Below, one piece after another: positions 1-8,551 of a DNA stretch of 64,000 bases. The notes under the pieces are model-generated. The model made no database searches and had not been told where the DNA came from. It was given only the letters and a program-made list of their open reading frames with translations. This DNA comes from Saccharicrinis sp963667815 (lineage in GTDB: Bacteria > Bacteroidota > Bacteroidia > Bacteroidales > Marinilabiliaceae), in assembly GCA_963667815.1 (NCBI GenBank), contig OY764021.1, one strand, 5' to 3'. A program made the position numbers and the translations under genes. Within the stretch, counting starts at the first letter, position 1; every line of letters starts with the position of its first letter.

Positions 1-722
1 AGCGCCATGTTTTTAAGTAAATTCTCTTTTTCTAATTCAGATCGGTTTTCATCTATTTGTACGTTTGGAACCAAAAAGTGTTCTATCTGTAGCGTAGAAA
101 TAAATTCTTCAATACCTTTAAAGTCGTTGGAAACCAATGCTAGATTTTTTGCTAGTTCCCGTGTGATATACTGATATGCTGAACGTAAAGAATAAAATTC
201 TGAAGCCAAATATGGTTCTGCCAGGTTATTTTTAATCAGCATTAGCTCAAAGTCTTTTTCTTTTTCACGATAGTTTTCCGGAATAGAAATTACTCCTTTG
301 TCAAAAATATGTTTAAACAAGCTATCGGTAGTTGTCTTTACATATTCAGACACTAATATATTCTCTGTTTTTCTTTTTAAGAATCGGTATTTTGATTTAA
401 AATCATCAACTTGCTTGTTATACTCCAGAAGAAAACCATCGTTAACTTTACTTTGCACTGTACTGTCCATTACAAAATAAGGACGGAAATTTTTTAAAAT
501 GCTATCTCTTTCAGCATCAAGTTCGTCAGTGGTTTTATAAATACGGAAGTTAAAAGGAGCAATAAGAACTTCATACCTCCAAGGTTCTCCTTTTTTAAAT
601 TCATATTGAAATTTACCTTCGCGGGGCATTAGATTGGCAATTAAAACAACTGCTGCCAGAAATAATAAAATTCGATAGGTTGCCTGAGAATATTTTTTAA
701 AATCTTGTAAGAATTTCTTCAT
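1..722 (-). CDS. PgpH-like 7TM-HD phosphodiesterase (N-terminal part)
   Basis: The window holds only the first 240 or so residues; the C-terminal membrane helices and the HD domain lie beyond base 1. The product begins MKKFLQDFKKYSQ, followed by one hydrophobic helix at about residues 17 to 31. After it comes an extracytoplasmic segment with the family blocks 'REGKFQYEFKKGEPW' and 'LIAPFNFRIYKT', typical of the 7TMR-HDED region of Bacteroidota HDIG proteins. Characterised relatives (PgpH) hydrolyse cyclic di-AMP at the membrane, but the catalytic domain cannot be inspected here. The start is the ATG at 722. No nearby gene suggests an operon; the next gene upstream is divergent. Confidence 0.75.
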   Translation of the reverse strand, partial: MKKFLQDFKKYSQATYRILLFLAAVVLIANLMPREGKFQYEFKKGEPWRYEVLIAPFNFRIYKTTDELDAERDSILKNFRPYFVMDSTVQSKVNDGFLLEYNKQVDDFKSKYRFLKRKTENILVSEYVKTTTDSLFKHIFDKGVISIPENYREKEKDFELMLIKNNLAEPYLASEFYSLRSAYQYITRELAKNLALVSNDFKGIEEFISTLQIEHFLVPNVQIDENRSELEKENLLKNMA

Positions 723-989
723 CGCAAAAAAGTTAAATGAAGCAGTTAATATTAGCACTGCCAATATGGATACTGCTAAAAGTATAACAAATATGAGCAA
801 AAAAAAGATAATATAAAATGAGCCGCTTAAAAACCAATTTAGGTTATTGATAGTGTTGTATCTATTTGATTAATTCTTTTAGCATAAATTATAGGCAAGC
901 TCAAAATGAGTACGCTACATTTTGATAAAAATCATTATACAGAATCAATCTTTATGCATATTTATATATCTTCGCAGCATTAATTTATA

Positions 990-1775
990 ATGTATATGAT
1001 CGGTTCTATTAGTGTTTATAGTTTTATACCTGTAAGGAGAGAACCTTCTGAAAAATCTGAATTAGTAACTCAGATTTTATTTGGAGAGACTTTTGTTGTT
1101 ACTGAGAAAACAGAGAAGTGGGCCAAAATAAAGATGGATTTTGACGGATACGAAGGATGGATAGATGCTAAACTTGTGTTTTCTGTTGCCCCTACTGAGT
1201 ATGAACTTTGGAAAAGTGCTAATGCCTGGATGGTTCCTACACCAAAAATTAAAATTGTTCAGGATGGTTCAAGCGCACCAATGGTAATTCCGGCTGGAAG
1301 TAGGATAGTGTTTAATGGTCATGAAATGAATAGTTTTTCAATAGGGAAGAATGAATATTTTATTTCAGGTCCGGTGCCAAATAACAAAGAGGTGAGTATT
1401 AGAGATGTTGCAACATCGCTACTTCATACCCCATACTTATGGGGAGGAAGGTCTTATTTTGGGATTGATTGTTCAGGATTCTCACAAATTGTATTTAAAA
1501 TAAACGGTTATTGGTTACCCAGAGATGCATATCAGCAAATTGAGTTAGGTAATAATGTAAGTTTTGTTGAAGAAGCCAAAATTGGAGATTTAGCTTTCTT
1601 CGATGATGAGGAAGGCAATGTTGTTCATGTAGGCGTTTGCTTAGGAAAAGGACAAATTATCCATTCATATGGCGAAGTTCGAATTGACCACCTGGATCAT
1701 CAGGGAATTTTTAATAAAGAGATTAATAAATATAGCCATAAGCTAAGGGTGATTAAAAGAATAATACCTGAATAA
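990..1775 (+). CDS. NlpC/P60 family cysteine peptidase with SH3 domain
   Basis: 261 residues. Residues 3 to 65 read as a bacterial SH3 domain, probably followed by a second SH3-like segment to about 130. A C-terminal NlpC/P60 domain follows. Its catalytic Cys161 lies in 'GIDCSGFSQ', His213 in 'VVHVGVCLG', with His225 as the likely third polar residue. Such enzymes cut cell-wall peptides, often at the gamma-D-Glu to diamino acid bond. No signal peptide or lipobox is visible, so a cytoplasmic role in recycling imported muropeptides is a reasonable inference. ATG 990 and ATG 996 are both possible starts. The next gene, a Nudix hydrolase, begins 3 bases after the stop, so the two are probably cotranscribed. 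Confidence 0.88.
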   Translation: MYMIGSISVYSFIPVRREPSEKSELVTQILFGETFVVTEKTEKWAKIKMDFDGYEGWIDAKLVFSVAPTEYELWKSANAWMVPTPKIKIVQDGSSAPMVIPAGSRIVFNGHEMNSFSIGKNEYFISGPVPNNKEVSIRDVATSLLHTPYLWGGRSYFGIDCSGFSQIVFKINGYWLPRDAYQQIELGNNVSFVEEAKIGDLAFFDDEEGNVVHVGVCLGKGQIIHSYGEVRIDHLDHQGIFNKEINKYSHKLRVIKRIIPE

Positions 1776-1778
1776 ATT

Positions 1779-2207
1779 ATGAGTTATACTTATGAATATC
1801 CCCGTCCCGCAGTTACAGTTGATGTAATTTTATTAACCGAGGATAAAATACCTGAAATCTTATTAATACAACGAAAAAATAATCCATATCAAAACCTTTG
1901 GGCATTCCCTGGAGGTTTTTTAGATATGGATGAAGATCTAGAAACTGCAGCAAAAAGAGAACTTCAGGAAGAGACGAGTATTGAAGGGGTTGAAATTAAG
2001 CAGTTTAAAACCTATGGTGCACCAGCTAGAGACCCTCGAGGAAGAACTGTTTCTGTTGTGTATTATGTTTTTGTAAAAGAAAAGCCAGTAGCTGTAGCAA
2101 TGGATGATGCTAAAGATGCATTGTGGTTTAAGTTGAATGATTTGCCTGAATTAGCTTTTGACCATCAATTGATCATTGAGGAATTTAAGAATGAGGTATT
2201 AAAATAA
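1779..2207 (+). CDS. Nudix hydrolase
   Basis: 142 residues forming one Nudix domain. The Nudix box lies at residues 46 to 68: Gly46, Glu52, then REL at 60-62 and Glu64-Glu65, which bind the metal. The Gly usually found near the end of the box is Ser67. The pattern of a YEYPRPAVTVDV start and 'WAFPGGFLDMDE' resembles ADP-ribose or nucleoside-diphosphate-type Nudix enzymes; the substrate cannot be read from sequence. It starts 3 bases after the NlpC/P60 gene and its stop codon overlaps the left arm of a 12-bp inverted repeat shared with the convergent wbqC-like gene. Confidence 0.9.
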   Translation: MSYTYEYPRPAVTVDVILLTEDKIPEILLIQRKNNPYQNLWAFPGGFLDMDEDLETAAKRELQEETSIEGVEIKQFKTYGAPARDPRGRTVSVVYYVFVKEKPVAVAMDDAKDALWFKLNDLPELAFDHQLIIEEFKNEVLK

Positions 2208-2239
2208 CCTGAATTTAAATTGTGATATAAATTCAGGTT
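2206..2239. terminator. 12-bp hairpin between convergent genes
   Basis: Arms 2206-2217 and 2228-2239 are perfect complements (AACCTGAATTTA and its reverse complement) with a 10-base loop. It overlaps the Nudix stop codon and ends 15 bases from the stop of the convergent wbqC-like gene, so it may end transcription from both sides. There is no clear T tract, so classic intrinsic termination is uncertain. Confidence 0.5.
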
Positions 2240-2254
2240 AGTAACGATTATTAT

Positions 2255-2923
2255 TTATTTGTTGGCTGAAACAATATTATCTTCAAGCCAATCAATTGCT
2301 TCAGGCCCTTTGTTAAAAATCAAATCAATGACACTTAAGTTTGGTTGAAATTCAATTCTATCCTGAAAAACCTGTCTGTATTTTATCGGTTGAAATGATG
2401 GGTCAAACTCATTAAAGTCCTTTTTAGGATGTATGATATTTCTGTAATCAGTATAATCTTCTCCTGCATCCTTTATATATTCATCTGTAAAAAATAGATT
2501 TGTATCCAAGTCAAGAGCATCCAAAATAATGTGCATTAAACCAATATTAAAGTCAAAGAGATATTTATACTCTTTCTCGTAAAATGATTTAAAGTTATCC
2601 ATATAATACTCAAAAAAAGGCGAGGAGTTATATGCTGAAATTATTGAACGCCAATGTAATGGTTGCCACTTAGTGTCATAGGAAATTTCAATATCCTTAG
2701 TTTGAATTTTAGGAAATTTGGCTTTTGCAATAGGTACTGTTAATGGTATAACTCCATTGGCAGCTAAAATATCGCATCGGTTACGAAATGACTTTTTCGT
2801 ATAATTACAGTGTTTCTCAATAATAGGCTGTTGACTATTAACCCAATGAGAGAAAAACTGAACAGATGGTAAGTAATTTAAAGTAAATAACGTTTTGTTA
2901 TTGTTCATTGAACTTTGTTTCAT
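2255..2923 (-). CDS. WbqC-like family protein
   Basis: 222 residues. The pattern 'NYLPSVQFFSHW', then 'RNRCDILAANGVIPLTVPI' and 'WRSIISAYNSSPFFEYY', matches the WbqC-like family (PF08889), first noticed in O-antigen clusters. No reaction is established for it that I can cite with confidence. There is no signal peptide, so it is cytoplasmic. It is the last gene of a group transcribed right to left: signal peptidase copy 1, LapA-like, WbqC-like. Its first ATG (2923) overlaps the end of the LapA-like gene by 26 bases; the ATG at 2908 would leave an 11-base overlap. Either way, translational coupling is likely. Confidence 0.8.
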   Translation of the reverse strand: MKQSSMNNNKTLFTLNYLPSVQFFSHWVNSQQPIIEKHCNYTKKSFRNRCDILAANGVIPLTVPIAKAKFPKIQTKDIEISYDTKWQPLHWRSIISAYNSSPFFEYYMDNFKSFYEKEYKYLFDFNIGLMHIILDALDLDTNLFFTDEYIKDAGEDYTDYRNIIHPKKDFNEFDPSFQPIKYRQVFQDRIEFQPNLSVIDLIFNKGPEAIDWLEDNIVSANK

Positions 2924-3206
2924 TAGAATTTTGTTCCTCTATATTGTCAGACATATCTTCCTCTGATTTATCGTTAAAGGCAATGTCTCCTACTGGATTT
3001 TTATCTTTTTTCTTTTTCTTAATACTTACTGCATAATAAATGGCTCCAATAATCAAACCAAATAAAAAGGTTAAGATCATCAAAATTGCTAAAGATAATT
3101 CGCCTTCCCATACAATAAACTTAATAGGTACAACTTCTGCATTTTGAACAGAGAAAATAACTACCAGTAATGATAGAATAATTAAAAACCAAAATGATTT
3201 TTTCAT
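2898..3206 (-). CDS. LapA-domain small membrane protein
   Basis: 102 residues with two transmembrane helices (about residues 4 to 20 and 36 to 60), the short periplasmic 'QNAEVVPIKF' hallmark of the LapA domain (PF06305), a lysine stretch and an acidic, disordered-looking tail. In enterobacteria LapA works with LapB in controlling lipopolysaccharide synthesis. No LapB-like TPR gene is visible here, so transfer of that role is inference. It starts 10 bases after the signal peptidase gene ends and overlaps the WbqC-like gene. Confidence 0.75.
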   Translation of the reverse strand: MKKSFWFLIILSLLVVIFSVQNAEVVPIKFIVWEGELSLAILMILTFLFGLIIGAIYYAVSIKKKKKDKNPVGDIAFNDKSEEDMSDNIEEQNSNETKFNEQ

Positions 3207-3216
3207 CCCAATATAT

Positions 3217-4455
3217 TTATTTAAGTGCTTTAAAAAATCTGTCGTCTTTATAATTGAAAATAGATTTGGAGTTTGTGTTTTTTGAGTATAATATATATTC
3301 TACCTTTCCAATGATGTGATTATCTGGAACAAACCCCCAGAATCTACTGTCAAATGAATGCGGTCTGTTATCACCCATCACCCAAAAATAATTCATTTTA
3401 AATTCATAATATCTTGATTCTTTTCCATTTATTAAAATTTTATTATCCTTAATCTCTAGTTTATTTTCTTCAAATACTGAAATAATACGTTTGTAGAATT
3501 TAAGATTGTTCATATTTAATTCAATCTTATCACCTTTTTGGGGAACATATATAGGCCCCATATTATGCATGTTCCATAATAAATGTGTAGAAAATGGAAA
3601 TACAAGTGCATCGGGATAATTTTTAGGTAAGCAGTCAATTGACAAATCAATACCTTTTTTTGCCAAAGCAATGATGTCAGCTTCGTATATTTCCCATATA
3701 ATACCTTCGTTTGTAATAAGTTCGTTATATGGTTTGATATTGTTTCTAATGAGCTCAGGTTTTAATTCTTCCGAAATTTTATATCGATCAACTGACAAAG
3801 CTGGGTATAGAACTTTTTCATTATTACAGAATACAATTCCCTTCTGGATTGAAATAGAGTCACCAGGTAAACCGTAAATACGTTTTACAAAGCGAGGGCG
3901 TTTATCAACAGGGTAAAACTTCAAATTTGATAAGCGATCCTTTTTACCAATAAATTCACTTTCGCCATATAAGCGCTGTAAATAGTAATAACTGTCTGTA
4001 GGTCTGTTTTTCAATAGAGAATCTCCCTCAGGAAAATGAAACATAATGATGTCATTGTGTTTCAAATCACTGGTACCCATTTTCCGATGAAACCACTTAA
4101 TTGAATTGATGTTCTTAGCAACGCCAGGTTTCAGTTTATTTACTAATAAGATATCTCCCGGATCCAGTGTTCCATTCATTGATGACGTATGGAATGTATA
4201 TATTCCCACAAAATTATTTTGGATAAAGAAAAGAATCCAGGCTGCAAATACAATGGCAAAGAACCATTCAATAAATATGAATTTTTTTGCTGTTTTAATT
4301 TTAATAAAGGAAATGAATCTTTTTATATAGGGCTTTTCTTGTAGAGAATCTAAAATAAGCAGTATTCCAAAGAAAGGAAGTAGACTTTCCGTCCATAAGC
4401 CCAACATAAATAGTAAAAAGGCAATACAAAGTTTTATTATTTTTATTCTATTCAT
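3217..4455 (-). CDS. lepB: signal peptidase I, copy 1
   Basis: 412 residues, S26 family. Three hydrophobic N-terminal segments lie before residue 80. Catalytic Ser92 is in 'SSMNGTLDPGD' and Lys191 in 'RFVKRIYGLPGDS'. The terminal box 'MGDNRPHSFDSRFWGFV' follows near residue 350. About 150 residues are inserted between the Lys box and the terminal box, as in other Bacteroidota signal peptidases, making it much longer than the enterobacterial enzyme. The enzyme removes signal peptides at the outer face of the inner membrane. A second copy lies just upstream (4553-5998) but a strong terminator separates them. This copy leads the lapA-like and wbqC-like genes. Confidence 0.92.
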   Translation of the reverse strand: MNRIKIIKLCIAFLLFMLGLWTESLLPFFGILLILDSLQEKPYIKRFISFIKIKTAKKFIFIEWFFAIVFAAWILFFIQNNFVGIYTFHTSSMNGTLDPGDILLVNKLKPGVAKNINSIKWFHRKMGTSDLKHNDIIMFHFPEGDSLLKNRPTDSYYYLQRLYGESEFIGKKDRLSNLKFYPVDKRPRFVKRIYGLPGDSISIQKGIVFCNNEKVLYPALSVDRYKISEELKPELIRNNIKPYNELITNEGIIWEIYEADIIALAKKGIDLSIDCLPKNYPDALVFPFSTHLLWNMHNMGPIYVPQKGDKIELNMNNLKFYKRIISVFEENKLEIKDNKILINGKESRYYEFKMNYFWVMGDNRPHSFDSRFWGFVPDNHIIGKVEYILYSKNTNSKSIFNYKDDRFFKALK

Positions 4456-4494
4456 GCACGCGTGTGTATTATATGAATCCTGACAGGTTTTATG

Positions 4495-4534
4495 AAAAAA
4501 AAATGGAGTTAGTAATAATATGCTAACTCCATTT
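4495..4534 (-). terminator. intrinsic terminator between the two lepB genes
   Basis: Perfect 12-bp stem (4501-4512 with 4523-4534, sequence AAATGGAGTTAG and complement) and a 10-base loop. On the minus strand it is followed by a run of nine T (complement of the A run 4495-4503). It would end the dapB-lepB copy 2 transcript and isolate copy 1. Confidence 0.85.
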
Positions 4535-4552
4535 CTTATATTTTATTTAATG

Positions 4553-5998
4553 CTATTGTTCGTTAGCTACCCATTTGAAAAATCTTTCAAATCGAATTTT
4601 TCCTCCAAACAAAGATTTGTCTTTATTTAATGAAAGCCAAACTAATAATGGTCTTCCAACAACATGGTCTTCCGGTACAAAACCCCAGTATCTACTATCT
4701 TGGGATTGGTGCCTGTTGTCACCTAGCATAAAATAGTAATCCATTTTAAAGGTGTATTCATTTTGCTTTTCGCCATTTATATAGATTTCACCATTTTTTA
4801 CATCAAGGGTATTACCTTCGTAGGCTGTGATAATTCTATCGTAAAGTACTAGGTTTTTAAGTGTTAGTTGAACAGATGTTCCTTTTTTAGGTATCCATAA
4901 TGGTCCAAAGTTATCTCTGCTCCAATTATAGTCTGTACTATATGGCCATGTTAATATGTAATTAGAATCAGGAACTTGTTCTGACATTGATATTTGTCGA
5001 ATAAAAGGATACTCTTTTAGCTCGTCTGCTTTTTCCTTAGTTAAAGGTAAAGTGTAGTTTGGAGCTTCTCCTAAGTAGCGGGCATCTTCATTCGAGATTT
5101 CTAATTTGTCAAGAAAGCGTTTATTAAATTTCGTTCCGTCAGTAATAATGTTGTAGAAGTGTTGTAGCCCTTTAGGGTTGTGCACTTTTTCTCCATTAAT
5201 GTATATTTGATTACTTTTTACTTCAAATGTATCTCCGGCAACAGCAACGCATCTTTTAACATAGTTATCTCTTCTGTCAACAGGTCGATAAATAAAATCA
5301 CCCCATTGCTCATTATTTTGTCTAATATTGTCTTTTCCTATCTGTCTTAGTTTAGAATTTATTTCCCACTGACTTTTATCCTTAAATCCTTGCAGTAATG
5401 AAGGGTTGGCATTTGCTTTGTTAATGCCCTCTCTTCTACATGTGATGTAAAAATCAGGATTTAAATTAGGGAAATTAGATGTGACAGTATCACCTGTAGG
5501 AAAGTTAAATACAACAATATCTCCTTTTTCAACTTCTTTAAAACCTTTAAGTCTTTTGTATTTCCATTGTGGCCACTCCGAATACGATTTTGTGTTTAGA
5601 ATAGGAACCGTATTCTGAAGTAAAGGAAATGACAGGGGCGTATTAGGAATACGAGGTCCGTATGTAACTTTACTTACAAATAAATGGTCACCAACTAATA
5701 GCGATTTTTCTAATGATGAAGTTGGGATTTTATAGTTTTGGAATAGAAAAAGATTAATAAAATATACTGCTACTAAGGCAAATAATAAAGCATCAACCCA
5801 TTCAACCCAAGCTTTAGGTTTTTCTCCATTTTTGGTTTTTTTCCAAAAATTCCAAGGTACTTTTTTAGTAATGTACACATCAAATATTACAGGTAAACCA
5901 AGGAATAACCAATAATTACCTACCCATAAAACCCATAAAAAGTATATGAGGGCGGCAATTGAAAACCTAATCCATTTGGCTAGAGAAACTTTAGGCAT
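4553..5998 (-). CDS. lepB: signal peptidase I, copy 2
   Basis: 481 residues, S26 family, about 70 residues longer than copy 1. N-terminal hydrophobic segments at about 11-42 and 67-87. Catalytic Ser95 is in 'IPTSSLEKSLLVGD', with Leu where the family usually has Met after the Ser. Lys248 is in 'NYVKRCVAVAGDTF', and the terminal box is 'MLGDNRHQSQDSRYWGFV'. There are two large insertions, one before and one after the Lys box. It lies 18 bases downstream of dapB, so the two are probably cotranscribed and end at the terminator 4495-4534. This longer form is the more typical Bacteroidota housekeeping enzyme by my recollection; which copy is essential is not visible. Confidence 0.93.
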   Translation of the reverse strand: MPKVSLAKWIRFSIAALIYFLWVLWVGNYWLFLGLPVIFDVYITKKVPWNFWKKTKNGEKPKAWVEWVDALLFALVAVYFINLFLFQNYKIPTSSLEKSLLVGDHLFVSKVTYGPRIPNTPLSFPLLQNTVPILNTKSYSEWPQWKYKRLKGFKEVEKGDIVVFNFPTGDTVTSNFPNLNPDFYITCRREGINKANANPSLLQGFKDKSQWEINSKLRQIGKDNIRQNNEQWGDFIYRPVDRRDNYVKRCVAVAGDTFEVKSNQIYINGEKVHNPKGLQHFYNIITDGTKFNKRFLDKLEISNEDARYLGEAPNYTLPLTKEKADELKEYPFIRQISMSEQVPDSNYILTWPYSTDYNWSRDNFGPLWIPKKGTSVQLTLKNLVLYDRIITAYEGNTLDVKNGEIYINGEKQNEYTFKMDYYFMLGDNRHQSQDSRYWGFVPEDHVVGRPLLVWLSLNKDKSLFGGKIRFERFFKWVANEQ

Positions 5999-6016
5999 TA
6001 TTGTATTTTTTATATG

Positions 6017-6733
6017 TTAAAATTTAAGTAGATCACTCATTCCTAAAAAGCCTTTGTTTTTTGCAGCAAATTCAGCTGCCAAAACGGCACCTAATGCAAA
6101 TCCTTGACGTGATTTTGCACTGTGGTGTATAACTATTTCATCAACAGACGACTCGTATTTTACAGTGTGGATTCCAGGAACTTCATCTCTTCTGATTGCT
6201 TCGATATGAATTTCATTTGCATTTGCCTCTTTACCTTCTACCCAAGCCTTTTTTCTGTCTATATTTTCAATCAAACCTTCAGCTAATGTTATAGCAGTTC
6301 CACTAGGAGCATCTAATTTATGGATATGATGTGTTTCGTCCATGCTCACTTCGTAATCAGGTAGCGTATTCATTAGTTGAGCCAATTTTTTGTTGATCTC
6401 AAAGAATACATTAACACCTACACTAAAGTTTGAGGCATAAAAAAATGTTTGTCCATTGTTTTCACACTGATCTTTAATTTCCTCAATTTTATCAAGCCAT
6501 CCTGTAGTTCCGGAAACAACAGGTTTATTGTATTTGAAACAAGATTGATAATTGTTGTAAGCAGCTTCTGGAACTGTAAATTCAATGGCTACATCTGCAG
6601 CAGCAAAACCTTCTCCATCAAAAGTGTCGGTTGACTGCATATCTATTTTAGATGTAATTGTATGTCCTCGTTCAATGGCGATCTTTTCAATTTCTTTTCC
6701 CATTTTGCCATATCCAATCAATGCAATATTCAT
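6017..6733 (-). CDS. dapB: 4-hydroxy-tetrahydrodipicolinate reductase
   Basis: 238 residues. It reduces hydroxytetrahydrodipicolinate with NAD(P)H in the lysine and diaminopimelate pathway, so it feeds peptidoglycan synthesis. The Rossmann loop 'GYGKMGKE' is at residues 7 to 14. The signature with His135, His136, Lys139 and Asp141 followed by 'APSGTA' carries the catalytic His and Lys. Length is slightly below that of the E. coli enzyme, as is common in Bacteroidota. It is the first gene of a unit with signal peptidase copy 2. Confidence 0.95.
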   Translation of the reverse strand: MNIALIGYGKMGKEIEKIAIERGHTITSKIDMQSTDTFDGEGFAAADVAIEFTVPEAAYNNYQSCFKYNKPVVSGTTGWLDKIEEIKDQCENNGQTFFYASNFSVGVNVFFEINKKLAQLMNTLPDYEVSMDETHHIHKLDAPSGTAITLAEGLIENIDRKKAWVEGKEANANEIHIEAIRRDEVPGIHTVKYESSVDEIVIHHSAKSRQGFALGAVLAAEFAAKNKGFLGMSDLLKF

Positions 6734-6795
6734 GTTGTATAGTGTTTTGTATAAGAGATAAATTAAATATTATGGAAGTCCTTAATACTTAGGTG

Positions 6796-6803
6796 TAAAG
6801 ATA
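6796..6803 (-). promoter_or_regulatory. possible -7 box for dapB
   Basis: The minus strand reads TATCTTTA, one base off the Bacteroidota -7 consensus TAnnTTTG, about 63 bases before the dapB start. No convincing -33 TTTG accompanies it. Confidence 0.35.
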
Positions 6804-6956
6804 AAATAGTTATACTTTTAAGAATCCTTAGAAGTTTATTTTAACTAAATATTAACCTAAGACTTTTATGTGTCTTCCGATAGTTTTGTACAATGAAGAG
6901 CAAATATACTAATAGAAAGTTAGAATTATACTATTGAGATTTAGAGTATTTAAACA

Positions 6957-6991
6957 AAAAAAGAGTACAGCAAATGATAACTGTACTCTTT
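6957..6991 (-). terminator. intrinsic terminator after cysteate synthase
   Basis: Stem AAAGAGTACAG (6960-6970) with CTGTACTCTTT (6981-6991) and a 10-base loop. On the minus strand a T tract follows (complement of the A run around 6957-6962). It lies 33 bases past the stop of the minus-strand gene. Confidence 0.8.
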
Positions 6992-7024
6992 AAAATATTT
7001 TATTGTAATAATAACAATTATAAT

Positions 7025-8344
7025 TTACGCATTCTGAGCAATATTGTTTTTACTAAATAATTTAGTAATTACACTTTTTACTTCTTCAAGTGTAGGTGTT
7101 ATATCAAATACATGTGTAGGTTTAAGATATAAAATGTCTTTTTCACTTTTTATTCTTTCTTCACCACCTCCTGTGATATTTAGCATGATATAATCATCTG
7201 GATTTACAGTGCCTTCTTTAACCGCATTAATTAGTGTAGCAGTTGCAACAGAAGCTGCAGAATGAATGTCATTGCCTTCGGTTTCTTTAAAGACACGTGC
7301 TGCTTCAGCTGCTTCCTCGTTTGAAGCACATAAAACATCACCACCAGCCTCTTTCATAGCATCATATAAACCACCAATAATCGGATATGGAGGTTTTCTG
7401 TTTGAAAGTACTTTTGCATCTATTTCTTCCACTTGTTTTCTGGCTTCATCATCATCAAGATGTAACATATCCCTTGAGTCAGCTTTCCATGCATTATGTA
7501 TAGGAATAAATGGATGGTTTTGAGAAACCATTAGCTTCATGTAATTACTTCCAAAACGTCCATCTTCGATTAAGCGTTTGTTTGCTTCCCATGCAGCAAT
7601 TGCTCCGGTACCGCTACCTACAGCTTGAAAGTAATAATCTGGTATACGTCCAATGGTTGTAACAGCAGATAAGGTTGTAGTTGCCATACCATCTCTACGA
7701 GCCACGTTTTTAGCTCCACCTTCAGCAATAAAACCTTCTATTTCACAGGCCAAATTAGATAGGTAGATGGCATCAAAATAATCACTTCCTGACTTTGTAA
7801 CAACCAATTTTACATTGTCCTTTATTGGTTCATCAAACCAAAGGGCACTAATATTATCCTCTGGTACACAAAGTAATAAAGGAATATTATTATCTGAGCA
7901 TACTCTGGCAAAGGCTCTGGCTGTGTTGCCTGCAGAAGCAACTACTAAAACAGAACCATTTTCAGTGCTTAATCTTCCACCAACAGTAAATGCTTCAGTT
8001 TCTTTAAATGAGCATGTGCGAAAGTTAGCACCTTTTTCAGGCCAATATCCACTAAATGTTATGTATAAATTATTTAATCCAAGCTTTTTAGCAAGGCCTT
8101 CACTTTTATATGTTACAGGTGCTGAAGATCCTTCCAGCATTTTATGTACAGGTAACCAATCTGCAAAACGAAATATTCCATATGACTCATCTTTTACGTC
8201 AATCTGTTTTTTTTCGTAAACAGCTCTGATTAATGTAGGTTGTTTTTCGCCTGGAGCATCTAATGTCCATCCTTCATCATTGAATTGTTTACCTGTATTT
8301 ACAGATTCCAAAATGTATGGAGTAGGTTTAAAATCTTTACTCAT
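7025..8344 (-). CDS. cysteate synthase (PLP-dependent, threonine-synthase fold)
   Basis: 439 residues. A fold-type II PLP enzyme: the likely Schiff-base Lys114 lies in 'TCSFKETEAF', the phosphate loop in 'SAGNTARAFA' near 137-146, and a Gly-rich 'NITGGGEERIKSE' near the end. The block 'YGIFRFADWLPV' and overall length fit the cysteate synthase family (TIGR03844) better than true threonine synthase. Cysteate synthase exchanges the phosphate of O-phosphoserine for sulfite. In methanogens it feeds coenzyme M; in Bacteroidota it supplies cysteate for capnine-type sulfonolipids, which is the likely role here. No acyltransferase partner is in the window. The gene stands alone, with its own -7 box and terminator. 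Threonine synthase is the main alternative. Confidence 0.8.
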   Translation of the reverse strand: MSKDFKPTPYILESVNTGKQFNDEGWTLDAPGEKQPTLIRAVYEKKQIDVKDESYGIFRFADWLPVHKMLEGSSAPVTYKSEGLAKKLGLNNLYITFSGYWPEKGANFRTCSFKETEAFTVGGRLSTENGSVLVVASAGNTARAFARVCSDNNIPLLLCVPEDNISALWFDEPIKDNVKLVVTKSGSDYFDAIYLSNLACEIEGFIAEGGAKNVARRDGMATTTLSAVTTIGRIPDYYFQAVGSGTGAIAAWEANKRLIEDGRFGSNYMKLMVSQNHPFIPIHNAWKADSRDMLHLDDDEARKQVEEIDAKVLSNRKPPYPIIGGLYDAMKEAGGDVLCASNEEAAEAARVFKETEGNDIHSAASVATATLINAVKEGTVNPDDYIMLNITGGGEERIKSEKDILYLKPTHVFDITPTLEEVKSVITKLFSKNNIAQNA

Positions 8345-8366
8345 GGTGCATAATTTCTTTGAATCG

Positions 8367-8374
8367 CAAAAATA
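8367..8374 (-). promoter_or_regulatory. -7 box for cysteate synthase
   Basis: The minus strand reads TATTTTTG, matching TAnnTTTG, 22 bases before the ATG. A clear -33 element was not found. Confidence 0.45.
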
Positions 8375-8495
8375 TGTGTTTTGATTGTTATGAAGAAGCG
8401 GAATAAATAAAACTTGTATTATTTAGACCGTATCTTAGAAAGATTGGGTAATAAGTTCTTTATTTCAGCGTGTTATGTAAATGATATATGAAATG

Positions 8496-8530
8496 AAAAT
8501 GGCAGGAAAGAATTGCTCTCCTGCCATTTT
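8496..8530 (-). terminator. terminator of the thrS-infC-rpmI-rplT operon
   Basis: Perfect 12-bp inverted repeat (8496-8507 with 8519-8530, AAAATGGCAGGA and complement) with an 11-base loop, 21 bases past the rplT stop. On the minus strand the stem ends in four T followed by a T-rich stretch. Confidence 0.75.
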
Positions 8531-8551
8531 GTATTCATTGTAGGCTTTTAA

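Noticed and set aside
723..989. Possible small gene between the PgpH-like and NlpC/P60 genes
   Set aside because: No open frame with a plausible start and no family resemblance; it reads as a divergent promoter region.
4457..4464. CACGCGTG palindrome just before the lepB copy 1 start
   Set aside because: An 8-base palindrome alone is weak evidence for an operator; no second copy was noticed nearby.
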